Assembly: GCA_945876155.1 (NCBI GenBank)
Contig: CAMCMW010000087.1
Location: 1-6,492, forward strand
Reading direction: 5' to 3'
Source of the DNA: an uncultured Ruminococcus sp.
GTDB taxonomy: Bacteria; Bacillota; Clostridia; Oscillospirales; Ruminococcaceae
DNA: 6,492 bases
The first letter of the stretch is position 1; every line of letters begins with the position of its first letter. The translations under genes were made by a program, and so were the position numbers. The notes beneath the pieces were generated by a model. It saw only the letters and a list, made by a program, of their open reading frames with translations, was not told where the DNA came from and searched no databases. Shown here one piece after another: positions 1 to 5,185 of the stretch.

Positions 1-393
1 AACACAGCAATTGCCGCTATGATGGCACTGCTCAACGAGATAAACGCAACAGGCAGTATCAACCGTGCCGAGCTGAAAACACTGCTCATGCTGCTGAATC
101 CGTTTGCACCGCATCTTACAGAGGAAATGTATGAAAGCAATTTCGGCGCAATCCTCAACGAACAGCCGTGGCCGAAGTATGACGAGGCTCTCTGCGTTGA
201 CGATACTGTTGAAATCGTTGTACAGGTAAACGGCAAAATCAAGGCGAAAATGACCGTTCAGAAGGACGGCGACAAGGACGCTATCCTTGCAGACGCTTTG
301 AAAGAGGAAAAGGTAAACGAGGCTGTCAGCGGAAAAACAATTGTAAAACAGATATATGTACCAAATAAACTTGTAAATTTTGTTGTAAAGTAA
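1..393 (+). CDS. leuS: Leucyl-tRNA synthetase, C-terminal end (partial)
   Basis: This is the last 130 codons of leucyl-tRNA synthetase, the class I enzyme that charges tRNA-Leu in the cytoplasm. The frame is open from base 1, so the gene begins upstream of the window. The visible part starts in the helical anticodon-binding domain, with the typical LLMLLNPFAPHLTEEMYE segment. It then passes through the WPKYDE linker into the small C-terminal domain, with VEIVVQVNGKIKAK, and ends in a family-typical IVKQIYVPNKLVNFVVK tail. The catalytic HIGH and KMSKS regions and the editing domain lie outside the window. The stop TAA (391-393) sits in the loop of a perfect AT-rich hairpin. The next gene, rpsU, has its own promoter 29 bases after the stop, so leuS is the end of its transcription unit. 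No damage is visible in the part seen. Confidence 0.96.
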   Translation, partial: NTAIAAMMALLNEINATGSINRAELKTLLMLLNPFAPHLTEEMYESNFGAILNEQPWPKYDEALCVDDTVEIVVQVNGKIKAKMTVQKDGDKDAILADALKEEKVNEAVSGKTIVKQIYVPNKLVNFVVK

Positions 394-402
394 CAAAATT
401 TA
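374..402 (+). terminator. AT-rich hairpin across the leuS stop codon, possible weak terminator
   Basis: TAAATTTTGTT (374-384) pairs perfectly over 11 bp with AACAAAATTTA (392-402) around a 7-nt loop that runs into the TAA stop. There is only one G-C pair and no T-tract follows (acttgctttg), so it is a poor classical intrinsic terminator. It may act as a 3'-end stabiliser or an inefficient terminator between leuS and rpsU. Confidence 0.45.
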
Positions 403-421
403 ACTTGCTTTGAATAAAAGC

Positions 422-450
422 TTGACAACTATATCATTTTGTGATAAAAT
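422..450 (+). promoter_or_regulatory. Strong SigA-type promoter for rpsU
   Basis: A perfect -35 TTGACA (422-427) is followed by a 17-nt spacer and a TAAAAT -10 (445-450). The -10 is preceded by TG at 442-443, making an extended -10 (TGATAAAAT). The predicted start is near 457, giving an rpsU leader of about 149 nt. It is the best consensus promoter in the window and fits a highly expressed ribosomal protein gene. Confidence 0.85.
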
Positions 451-456
451 GAGTAA

Positions 457-605
457 TAAGTTACAAAAAAGACTGCTATTGCAGCAAAACAAGGTTTGAT
501 AGACTGACATTCCTGCTTTCGGGCATGGCATGATTAGTATATATTTAGAAGCAGAGAAGTTTGCATCTAAAAACCTCTGTCTTTGAGGCAAAGGGAGGGA
601 AAACA
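457..605 (+). promoter_or_regulatory. Long rpsU 5' leader with several short hairpins
   Basis: The leader contains CTGC(473-476)/GCAG(481-484) with a TATT loop. TGC(514-516)/GCA(523-525) follows, extended by CC(512-513)/GG(527-528) past a bulged T. CAGAG(552-556)/CTCTG(575-579) and CTTTG(581-585)/CAAAG(589-593) lie just before the ribosome binding site GGGAGGG (593-599). CCTC at 574-577 could pair either with GAGG at 585-588 or with GAGG in the binding site (595-598), so the site could be masked in one fold. A regulatory role is inference; I do not recognise a named ribosomal-protein leader. Confidence 0.35.
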
Positions 606-779
606 GTGGCAGAAGTTCGCGTTGGTAAGAACGAATCATTAGACACAGCTCTTAAGCGTTTTAAGAGATCTTGTGCTAAGGACGGCGTTATTGCTGAAGT
701 TCGTAAGAGAGAACATTACGAAAAGCCTTCAGTTAAACGTAAGAAGAAGTCTGAGGCAGCTCGTAAGCGTAAATATTAA
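606..779 (+). CDS. rpsU: 30S ribosomal protein S21
   Basis: S21 is a small, very basic protein of the 30S subunit that sits near the 3' end of 16S rRNA and helps translation initiation. The 57-residue product begins [19 protein letters not shown] (V read as fMet), has the KRSCAKDGV segment, and ends in a Lys/Arg-rich tail ([14 protein letters not shown]); length and sequence are typical of Firmicutes. The start is GTG 606, six bases after a strong GGGAGGG ribosome binding site (593-599). An upstream in-frame TTG at 561 would add 15 residues that S21 proteins lack, and would put the binding site inside the gene. Codons are biased (CGT, GTT, AAG) as in highly expressed genes. The gene is transcribed alone between the 422-450 promoter and the 818-850 terminator. 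Confidence 0.97.
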   Translation: MAEVRVGKNESLDTALKRFKRSCAKDGVIAEVRKREHYEKPSVKRKKKSEAARKRKY

Positions 780-817
780 TCAGTATTAACGATTGCGCTG
801 CAATCTGGTACAAAATG

Positions 818-850
818 AAAAAGCGGGCGAAAGCTCGCTTTTTTGTTTTT
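818..850 (+). terminator. Intrinsic terminator after rpsU
   Basis: The stem core is AAGCGGGC (821-828) and GCTCGCTT (833-840) around a GAAA tetraloop, with one G-U pair. AAA (818-820) and TTT (841-843) extend it. The T-rich run 839-850 is broken only by G845. It begins 38 nt after the rpsU stop. Confidence 0.93.
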
Positions 851-853
851 CTT

Positions 854-882
854 ATGATTTCGACAGCGTAATAGTGTATAAT
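854..882 (+). promoter_or_regulatory. Probable promoter of the yqeG-aroQ-pepP operon
   Basis: A perfect -10 TATAAT lies at 877-882, directly after the rpsU terminator and 20 nt before the first start codon. The -35 is poor: ATGATT at 854-859 gives a 17-nt spacer. The position supports a promoter because the terminator separates the operon from rpsU, but strength and exact -35 are uncertain. Confidence 0.5.
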
Positions 883-902
883 AGATAACGGAGGAAATAC
901 TG

Positions 903-1394
903 ATGCTTTTCAAAGCAGATTTTGCATTCTGGCGTGTTACAGAAATAACGCCGGAGTTTCTTATAAAAAACAACATCAGAGGACTTTTGCTTGACCTTGA
1001 CAACACCCTGACTACCCATGACAATCCAGTACCGGGGGAGGGCGTTACGGAGTGGCTTGACAGTATGAGGTCAGCCGGAATAAAAATGGTTATTGTTTCA
1101 AACAATCACCCTCCCAGGGTAAAGCCCTTTGCGGATATGCTGGGACTTGATTTTGTCTGTGAGGGCAAAAAGCCCCTTTCAAGCGGTTTCAACAGGGCGC
1201 AGAAAAGAATGGGTATTCCGTTTTCCCAGCTTGCCGTTGTGGGTGACCAGATTTTCACTGATATGCTGGGGGCGAATCTGAAACGTGTGAGAGGGATTTT
1301 TGTGTACCCCATTGAGCATGAGAAAACAAAGTTCTTTAAGCTGAAAAGGTGGGCGGAAAAACCGTTTTTGCCAAAGCTGAGTGAGAAAAAATGA
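903..1394 (+). CDS. yqeG: YqeG-family HAD-superfamily phosphatase
   Basis: This is a soluble 163-residue protein of the YqeG/HAD IIIA family. It probably hydrolyses a phosphate ester through an aspartyl-phosphate intermediate; the physiological substrate is not established. All HAD motifs are visible: motif I DLDNTLT (31-37, nucleophile D31, acid D33), motif II Ser66 in IVSNN, motif III Lys90 in KKP, and motif IV GDQIFTD (114-120). Length is normal for the family and there is no separate cap domain. The start ATG 903 follows GGAGG (890-894) by 8 nt. It is the first gene of a packed operon, and its TGA overlaps the next gene's ATG (ATGA, 1391-1394), so the two are probably translationally coupled. 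Confidence 0.92.
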   Translation: MLFKADFAFWRVTEITPEFLIKNNIRGLLLDLDNTLTTHDNPVPGEGVTEWLDSMRSAGIKMVIVSNNHPPRVKPFADMLGLDFVCEGKKPLSSGFNRAQKRMGIPFSQLAVVGDQIFTDMLGANLKRVRGIFVYPIEHEKTKFFKLKRWAEKPFLPKLSEKK

Positions 1395-1894
1395 TAAAGC
1401 TTTTGATTTTTGTGGCAGGTACTGTACTATCATCGCTGCTTGGAAAAATTTTTACACTGTTTTTGGAAAAATCGGATGGCAGAGATTTGATAAATGATTA
1501 TGAAAATGAAGTACGCCCATTTAAGAGCTGTCTTTATATTGGATTAGTATTTTCTGTTATAGCCTTATTCTTTGGAAGTCCTGTTGTATTCTCCGATAAT
1601 ATTGGCGAAAAGCTTGAAGGAATTTTATGCTTGATTATAGTTGGGATTCCTTTGGTGTTAGTTCCAATTATGTTTTATTCAAATGTAAGATTCAACTATG
1701 ATTCATGCGGTTTTTCATACAGAAACTTTTTCAGAAAAAGGTATGAATACAATTATTCACAAATAAAAGAAATCGAGGACAAGCCGAGCGGCTTAAAAAT
1801 CAAAATGGATAACGGAAAGAGAATATATATTTTAAATATATATAACGGCTCAGAAGAATTTATCAATAAAATAATTATGTATCTGGAGGACTGA
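1391..1894 (+). CDS. Membrane protein of unknown function with C-terminal PH-like domain
   Basis: The function is not recognised. The 167-residue product has three hydrophobic segments, at about 3-25, 46-67 and 77-96. A charged C-terminal part (99-167) follows, with alternating beta-strand character (FNYDSCGFSYRNFF, YNYSQIKEI, LKIKMDNGKRIYIL) and an ending helix (EEFINKIIMYLED). This layout resembles small membrane proteins carrying a bacterial PH-like domain, perhaps DUF6560-like; that is a shape-based guess. The start ATG 1391 overlaps the yqeG stop, with no strong ribosome binding site of its own, so coupling is likely. The DNA is much more AT-rich than its neighbours (30% GC in 1501-1560 against 50% in 2161-2220). 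Its 3' end carries the ribosome binding site of the next gene. Confidence 0.8.
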   Translation: MIKLLIFVAGTVLSSLLGKIFTLFLEKSDGRDLINDYENEVRPFKSCLYIGLVFSVIALFFGSPVVFSDNIGEKLEGILCLIIVGIPLVLVPIMFYSNVRFNYDSCGFSYRNFFRKRYEYNYSQIKEIEDKPSGLKIKMDNGKRIYILNIYNGSEEFINKIIMYLED

Positions 1895-1896
1895 AA

Positions 1897-2754
1897 ATGT
1901 CAGCAAAATTCGGACCGGCGGGAAACTCGGACAGTTTTTCCGCAAAATATAAATCAACCGCAGACGCACCAAAGTTCCTGAAAGAAATGGGACTTGACTG
2001 GTATGAATATCAGTGCGGACGTGGAGTAAAGGTAAGCGATAAGACAGCTTCTGCCATACGCAGTAAGGCGGAGGAAAACGGCATAGGACTTTCCCTCCAT
2101 GCGCCCTACTTCATTTCCCTTTCGTCCATTGAGGAGGAAAAAAGGGACAACAGCATAAACTACATACTGCAAAGCTGTGACGCCGCTTTAAGGCTTGGTG
2201 CGGACAGGATAGTGATACACAGCGGCTCATGCTCGAAAATAAGCCGTGAGGAGGCGCTGGAGCTTGCGAAGGATACCCTTACAAGAGCAAGAAAACAGGC
2301 GATAGAACAGGGCTTTGAGGCGGTGCATTTCTGTCCGGAAACTATGGGCAAGGTGAATCAGCTGGGTACTCTTGAAGAGGTACTGGAGCTTTGCAGACTG
2401 GACGATACCTTTATACCCTGCATTGATTTCGGTCACCTTAATGCGAGAACTTTCGGCGGTATAAAGTCGGCGGCGGACTATGAGGAAATGCTTGACAAGG
2501 TGGAAAATGCTCTCGGTGCGGACAGGCTTAAAGTGTTCCACAGCCATTTTTCAAAAATCATGTACACCAATCCCGGCGGAGAGAAAAAGCACCTGACCTT
2601 TGAGGATAATGAGTACGGTCCGGAGTTTGAACCGCTTATGGAGATAATCGCAAAGAAAAATCTCTCACCGGTTTTCGTGTGCGAAAGCGCCGGTACACAG
2701 GCTGAGGACGCACTGACCATGAAACAAAGCTATAAAGGACACAAGAAAGGATAA
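1897..2754 (+). CDS. Endonuclease IV-like TIM-barrel protein (Nfo/xylose isomerase-like)
   Basis: The 285-residue protein has the AP-endonuclease-2 TIM-barrel fold of endonuclease IV, which cuts DNA 5' of abasic sites using a metal cluster. Likely metal ligands follow the Nfo order: H68 (SLHAPYF), H108 (VIHSG), E148 (CPETMG), D177 and H180 (IDFGHLNA), H215 (FHSHFSK), H232 (KKHLTF) and E263 (VCESAG). The family DxH pair, usually DRH, reads KKH here (230-232), so one ligand seems to be lost and DNA repair activity is not certain. A sugar-phosphate isomerase-type role is the alternative. The start ATG 1897 lies 7 nt after GGAGG (1885-1889), which is inside the previous gene, and 2 nt after that gene's stop. 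aroQ follows after 4 nt. Confidence 0.85.
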   Translation: MSAKFGPAGNSDSFSAKYKSTADAPKFLKEMGLDWYEYQCGRGVKVSDKTASAIRSKAEENGIGLSLHAPYFISLSSIEEEKRDNSINYILQSCDAALRLGADRIVIHSGSCSKISREEALELAKDTLTRARKQAIEQGFEAVHFCPETMGKVNQLGTLEEVLELCRLDDTFIPCIDFGHLNARTFGGIKSAADYEEMLDKVENALGADRLKVFHSHFSKIMYTNPGGEKKHLTFEDNEYGPEFEPLMEIIAKKNLSPVFVCESAGTQAEDALTMKQSYKGHKKG

Positions 2755-2758
2755 GATT

Positions 2759-3196
2759 ATGAAAATACTTGTTATAAACGGACCCAACCTCAATCTTTTA
2801 GGCGAAAGAGAACCGGGTATTTACGGTGACCAGAGCTATTCCGCTTTGAGTGAAATGGTAATGGACAAGGCGGACGAACTTGGGGTAAAATGCGAGATTT
2901 TCCAGTCCAACCACGAGGGAGCAATCATTGACAAGCTGCACTCCGCAAGAAAAGATTTTGACGGCGTTGTACTCAACGCAGGTGCGTACACCCATTACAG
3001 CTACGCTATCCGTGATGCAATTTCGGCTATAAAGATACCGGTTATCGAGGTGCATATCAGCAACGTTTTCGCAAGGGACGAGTTCAGAAAAAATTCTGTT
3101 ATCGCCCCAGTCTGCAAGGGAAGTATATCCGGTTTCGGACTGGCAAGCTACCTTATGGCAATGGACGCTCTTGCAAAGTATTCACAGGAGGCGTAA
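2759..3196 (+). CDS. aroQ: Type II 3-dehydroquinate dehydratase
   Basis: The enzyme removes water from 3-dehydroquinate to give 3-dehydroshikimate, the third step of the shikimate pathway to chorismate and aromatic amino acids. The 145-residue length fits the type II flavodoxin-like dodecamer family. Visible active-site features are the N-terminal INGPNLNLLGEREPGIYG, with R17 and the catalytic Y22 on the mobile lid, and LNAGAYTHYSYAIRDAI, with N73, H79 and R85. EVHISN, with H99, and the R106/R110 region follow. THYSYAIRDA replaces the more usual THTSVAIRDA, a mild variant. The start ATG 2759 is 7 nt after AAAGGA (2746-2751). The gene is 4 nt from its upstream and 3 nt from its downstream neighbour, so it is co-transcribed. 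Aromatic regulation is not evident in the sequence. Confidence 0.97.
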   Translation: MKILVINGPNLNLLGEREPGIYGDQSYSALSEMVMDKADELGVKCEIFQSNHEGAIIDKLHSARKDFDGVVLNAGAYTHYSYAIRDAISAIKIPVIEVHISNVFARDEFRKNSVIAPVCKGSISGFGLASYLMAMDALAKYSQEA

Positions 3197-3199
3197 GCG

Positions 3200-4261
3200 G
3201 TGAACAGGATAGAAAAGCTTGTTATTCCTGAGAGTGCGGACTGCGCTCTTATAACCTCGGACATCAGCCGCAGATATTTTACCGGAATGAAATCCTCCGC
3301 CGGAATAGTGCTGGTTTTCAGAAATGCGGCGTACCTGCTGATTGATTTCAGGTACATCGAAAAGGCGAGAAACACTGTCAAAGACTGTCAGGTCATTGAA
3401 CAGCAAAGTCTTAAAGAGCAGATAGCGGAGCTTATGAAAAAGCACAACGCTCACAGTATCGCTGTTGAGGCGGCAGACATGACTTTAAGCCGTATGGCAT
3501 TTTATGAAGAAAAATTTCCGGAATTTGAATTCATAAAAAGCGGTGAACTGAGTGATAATATATCAGAGATGCGCACTGTCAAAACTGCTGATGAAATTGA
3601 GAAAATAAAGTCTGCACAGAGAATAGCTGAGAGGGCTTTTGACGAGGTACTGAACATCATCAAGCCGGGTGTGACCGAGCGTGAGATATCCCTTTTCCTG
3701 GACGGTTTTATGCTGAGAAACGGTGCTGAGGAGATTTCCTTTGAAACTATTGCGCTGGGCGGCAAAAACACGTCTATGCCCCACGGAGTGCCCTCTGAAT
3801 ATACTGTTAAAAGCGGCGACTTTGTTCTTATGGACTTCGGCGCTGTTTACGACGGTTATCACAGCGATATGACAAGAACAGTCTGTGTGGGTAAGCCGTC
3901 TGAAAAAATGGAGGAAGTTTACAACATTGTCCTCGACGCACAGCTTAAAGCCCTTGACACTGTTAAAGCAGGCATTACCGGAAAGGAACTTGACAGGTCG
4001 GCAAGAGAGGTAATAAAAAATGCCGGATACGGTGAGTGTTTCGGTCACTCCTTAGGTCACGGAGTGGGAATGGAGATACACGAGTTCCCCACAGCGTCAG
4101 AAAAATCCGATACTGTTCTGAAAGAAAACATGGTGGTGACTGTCGAACCGGGAATATATCTGCCGGAAGAATTCGGCGTCAGAATTGAAGATTTCGTTGT
4201 TGTGACTGAAAAATCATGCGAAAATTTAACAAAATGCCCTAAAAAAATGATAATTTTATAA
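3200..4261 (+). CDS. pepP: M24-family Xaa-Pro aminopeptidase/dipeptidase
   Basis: This cytoplasmic two-metal peptidase removes N-terminal residues from, or splits, peptides with proline in the second position. The 353-residue protein has a creatinase-like N-terminal domain (about 1-122), the family linker SEMRTVKTADEIEKIK, and a pita-bread catalytic domain. All five metal ligands are present: D212 (MDFGA), D223 (HSDMTRT), H287 (LGHGVGMEIHE), E316 (VEPGIY) and E330 (GVRIEDF). H195 in MPHG and H294 are the usual substrate-site histidines. The start GTG 3200 follows AGGAGG (3186-3191) by 8 nt, and that site lies over the end of aroQ. Whether it is an aminopeptidase P or a prolidase cannot be settled by eye; the aroQ-pepP-efp order matches B. 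subtilis yqhS-yqhT-efp. No clear terminator follows. Confidence 0.94.
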   Translation: MNRIEKLVIPESADCALITSDISRRYFTGMKSSAGIVLVFRNAAYLLIDFRYIEKARNTVKDCQVIEQQSLKEQIAELMKKHNAHSIAVEAADMTLSRMAFYEEKFPEFEFIKSGELSDNISEMRTVKTADEIEKIKSAQRIAERAFDEVLNIIKPGVTEREISLFLDGFMLRNGAEEISFETIALGGKNTSMPHGVPSEYTVKSGDFVLMDFGAVYDGYHSDMTRTVCVGKPSEKMEEVYNIVLDAQLKALDTVKAGITGKELDRSAREVIKNAGYGECFGHSLGHGVGMEIHEFPTASEKSDTVLKENMVVTVEPGIYLPEEFGVRIEDFVVVTEKSCENLTKCPKKMIIL

Positions 4262-4268
4262 AAGGGTA

Positions 4269-4297
4269 TTGCAAAAAAGTGAAAATTGTAGTAAAAT
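4269..4297 (+). promoter_or_regulatory. Candidate efp promoter, upstream
   Basis: TTGCAA (4269-4274) is separated by 17 nt from TAAAAT (4292-4297), just after the pepP stop. The spacing is ideal and both boxes are partial matches. The predicted start near 4304 would put the whole three-hairpin element in the efp leader. Confidence 0.45.
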
Positions 4298-4316
4298 AAG
4301 ATGTAAGTACTATAAT
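4286..4316 (+). promoter_or_regulatory. Candidate efp promoter, downstream
   Basis: A perfect TATAAT (4311-4316) has TTGTAG (4286-4291) upstream with a long 19-nt spacer. It overlaps the other candidate. Another TATAAT at 4471-4476 sits on the right edge of the hairpin element, but it has no good -35 at the proper distance. Confidence 0.4.
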
Positions 4317-4343
4317 CAGTTCATTTTGGCGAATCTGGTTATC

Positions 4344-4473
4344 ATAGTAAACGAAAAATTTATTTTTAGTTTACTATTAGCCGATATGCACGGAGCTTAC
4401 GAAGTAAGCGGATGTGCAAGGCACTAAAATAAATTATTTATAGTGAAAGCAAAATTATTTTTGCGTTCACTAT
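4344..4473. repeat. 130-bp three-hairpin palindromic element, MITE-like intergenic repeat
   Basis: Two 34-nt hairpins bracket a central one. The left hairpin (4344-4377) has ATAGTAAAC/GTTTACTAT arms, one mismatch, then AAAAA/TTTTT. The right hairpin (4440-4473) has ATAGTGAA/TTCACTAT arms, one mismatch, then GCAAAA/TTTTGC. Aligned directly, they match at 26 of 34 positions. Each is self-palindromic, so they also form terminal inverted repeats of the whole unit. The central hairpin (4380-4422) has GCC/GGC, TGCAC/GTGCA and GCTTAC/GTAAGC stems with a GAA loop. No reading frame of note and no clear target-site duplication is present. The layout suggests a non-coding mobile or dispersed repeat of MITE or BOX type; only a genome comparison would show copies. 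Confidence 0.6.
4380..4422 (+). ncRNA. Central structured hairpin of the intergenic element
   Basis: If transcribed from the pepP or efp side, this region folds as GCC (4380-4382)/GGC (4420-4422), an asymmetric loop, TGCAC (4387-4391)/GTGCA (4414-4418), an internal loop GGA/GGAT and GCTTAC (4395-4400)/GTAAGC (4404-4409), closed by GAA. The internal loop can form two adjacent G-A pairs (4393 with 4412, 4394 with 4411). It has no identified ligand or known RNA family. Confidence 0.35.
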
Positions 4474-4494
4474 AATTATGTGAAAATTTCGGCT

Positions 4495-4533
4495 TGCCGT
4501 CAGCCGCAAGGACGGCAGCTGCTTGCATAGCAG
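4495..4533 (+). promoter_or_regulatory. Tandem hairpins in the efp leader next to the ribosome binding site
   Basis: TGCCGTC (4495-4501) pairs with GACGGCA (4511-4517). One base later, CTGCT (4519-4523) pairs with AGCAG (4529-4533), which ends two bases before the GAGGAG ribosome binding site (4535-4540). Competing pairings exist: CTTGC at 4493-4497 or at 4522-4526 can pair with GCAAG at 4506-4510. No T-tract follows, so it is not a terminator. A role in controlling efp translation is possible but unproven. Confidence 0.4.
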
Positions 4534-4546
4534 TGAGGAGAGTTAT

Positions 4547-5104
4547 ATGATTTCAGCAGGCGATTTCAGAAACGGCGTGACATTTGAACTTGACGGAAAC
4601 GTTGTTCAGGTTATTGAATTCCAGCACGTTAAACCTGGTAAGGGTGCGGCTTTTGTAAGAACAAAGTTCAAGAATGTTATTACAGGCGCAGTTGTTGAGC
4701 GTTCATTCAACCCTACAGACAAGTATCCTACAGCTTTCATTGAAAGAAAGGATATGCAGTATTCCTACAACGACGGTCAGCTTTACTACTTCATGGACAC
4801 TGAAACATACGAGCAGGTGCCAATCGGTGAGGACGTTCTGGGTGACAACTTCAAGTTTGTCAAGGAAGAAATGATCTGCAAAATCTGTTCCTACAAGGGC
4901 AATGTTTTTGCTGTTGAGCCGCCTACATTCGTTGAACTCCAGGTTACAGCTACTGAACCGGGCGTAAAGGGCGATACTGCAACAAACGCAACAAAGCCGG
5001 CTACTCTTGAAACAGGAGCAGAAATCAGAGTTCCGCTGTTCATCAACGAAGGCGACATGGTTCGTATCGACACAAGAACAGGCGAATACATGGAAAGAGC
5101 ATAA
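4547..5104 (+). CDS. efp: Translation elongation factor P
   Basis: EF-P binds between the P and E sites of the ribosome and relieves stalling at consecutive prolines. The 185-residue product has the usual three beta-barrel domains: a KOW-like N-domain (about 1-62), a central OB domain (about 65-127) and a C-terminal OB domain (about 129-185). It ends in the signature [17 protein letters not shown]. The tip loop [14 protein letters not shown] carries K32, the lysine that receives a 5-aminopentanol group in B. subtilis, whose loop is nearly identical; the modification pathway is not in the window. The start ATG 4547 is 6 nt after GAGGAG (4535-4540). An in-frame TTG at 4523 would add eight non-family residues. 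The gene appears to share a transcript with the CD1247-like gene, ending at 5685. Confidence 0.97.
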   Translation: MISAGDFRNGVTFELDGNVVQVIEFQHVKPGKGAAFVRTKFKNVITGAVVERSFNPTDKYPTAFIERKDMQYSYNDGQLYYFMDTETYEQVPIGEDVLGDNFKFVKEEMICKICSYKGNVFAVEPPTFVELQVTATEPGVKGDTATNATKPATLETGAEIRVPLFINEGDMVRIDTRTGEYMERA

Positions 5105-5119
5105 TCAGCTTTTAAGGCG

Positions 5120-5142
5120 TGCCGCTGCCTTTAATGCGGCAG
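5120..5142 (+). other. Intercistronic hairpin between efp and the zinc-ribbon gene
   Basis: TGCCGC (5120-5125) pairs with GCGGCA (5136-5141) around a 10-nt loop. A competing fold uses CTGCC (5125-5129) with GGCAG (5138-5142). No T-run follows directly (taaaacaag), so it is more likely an RNA-stability or attenuating element than a full terminator. Confidence 0.4.
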
Positions 5143-5185
5143 TAAAACAAGTTTTGTTATTTGGAGCTTTGAAAGGAGAATTCTT

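Noticed and set aside
561..779. Longer S21 reading frame from TTG 561
   Set aside because: The extra 15 residues are not S21-like and cover the ribosome binding site; GTG 606 is well placed after GGGAGGG.
3563..4048. Long minus-strand open frame opposite pepP
   Set aside because: It is opposite well-conserved M24 peptidase sequence, has no recognisable motif, and is a shadow of the coding strand. The other minus-strand frames fail for the same reason.
4387..4418. Kink-turn or known riboswitch in the central hairpin
   Set aside because: The GGA/GGAT loop allows tandem G-A pairs but not the three-nucleotide bulge arrangement of a kink-turn, and no riboswitch consensus was recognised.
4339..4479. 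TTAT target-site duplication around the palindromic element
   Set aside because: The two copies (4339-4342 and 4476-4479) do not abut the element ends evenly, and four AT bases match easily by chance.
4523..5104. Longer EF-P from TTG 4523
   Set aside because: It would include the ribosome binding site GAGGAG; the family N-terminus [10 protein letters not shown] begins at ATG 4547.
5120..5155. Full intrinsic terminator between efp and the zinc-ribbon gene
   Set aside because: The hairpin lacks a following T-tract, and the downstream gene has no visible promoter, so co-transcription is preferred.
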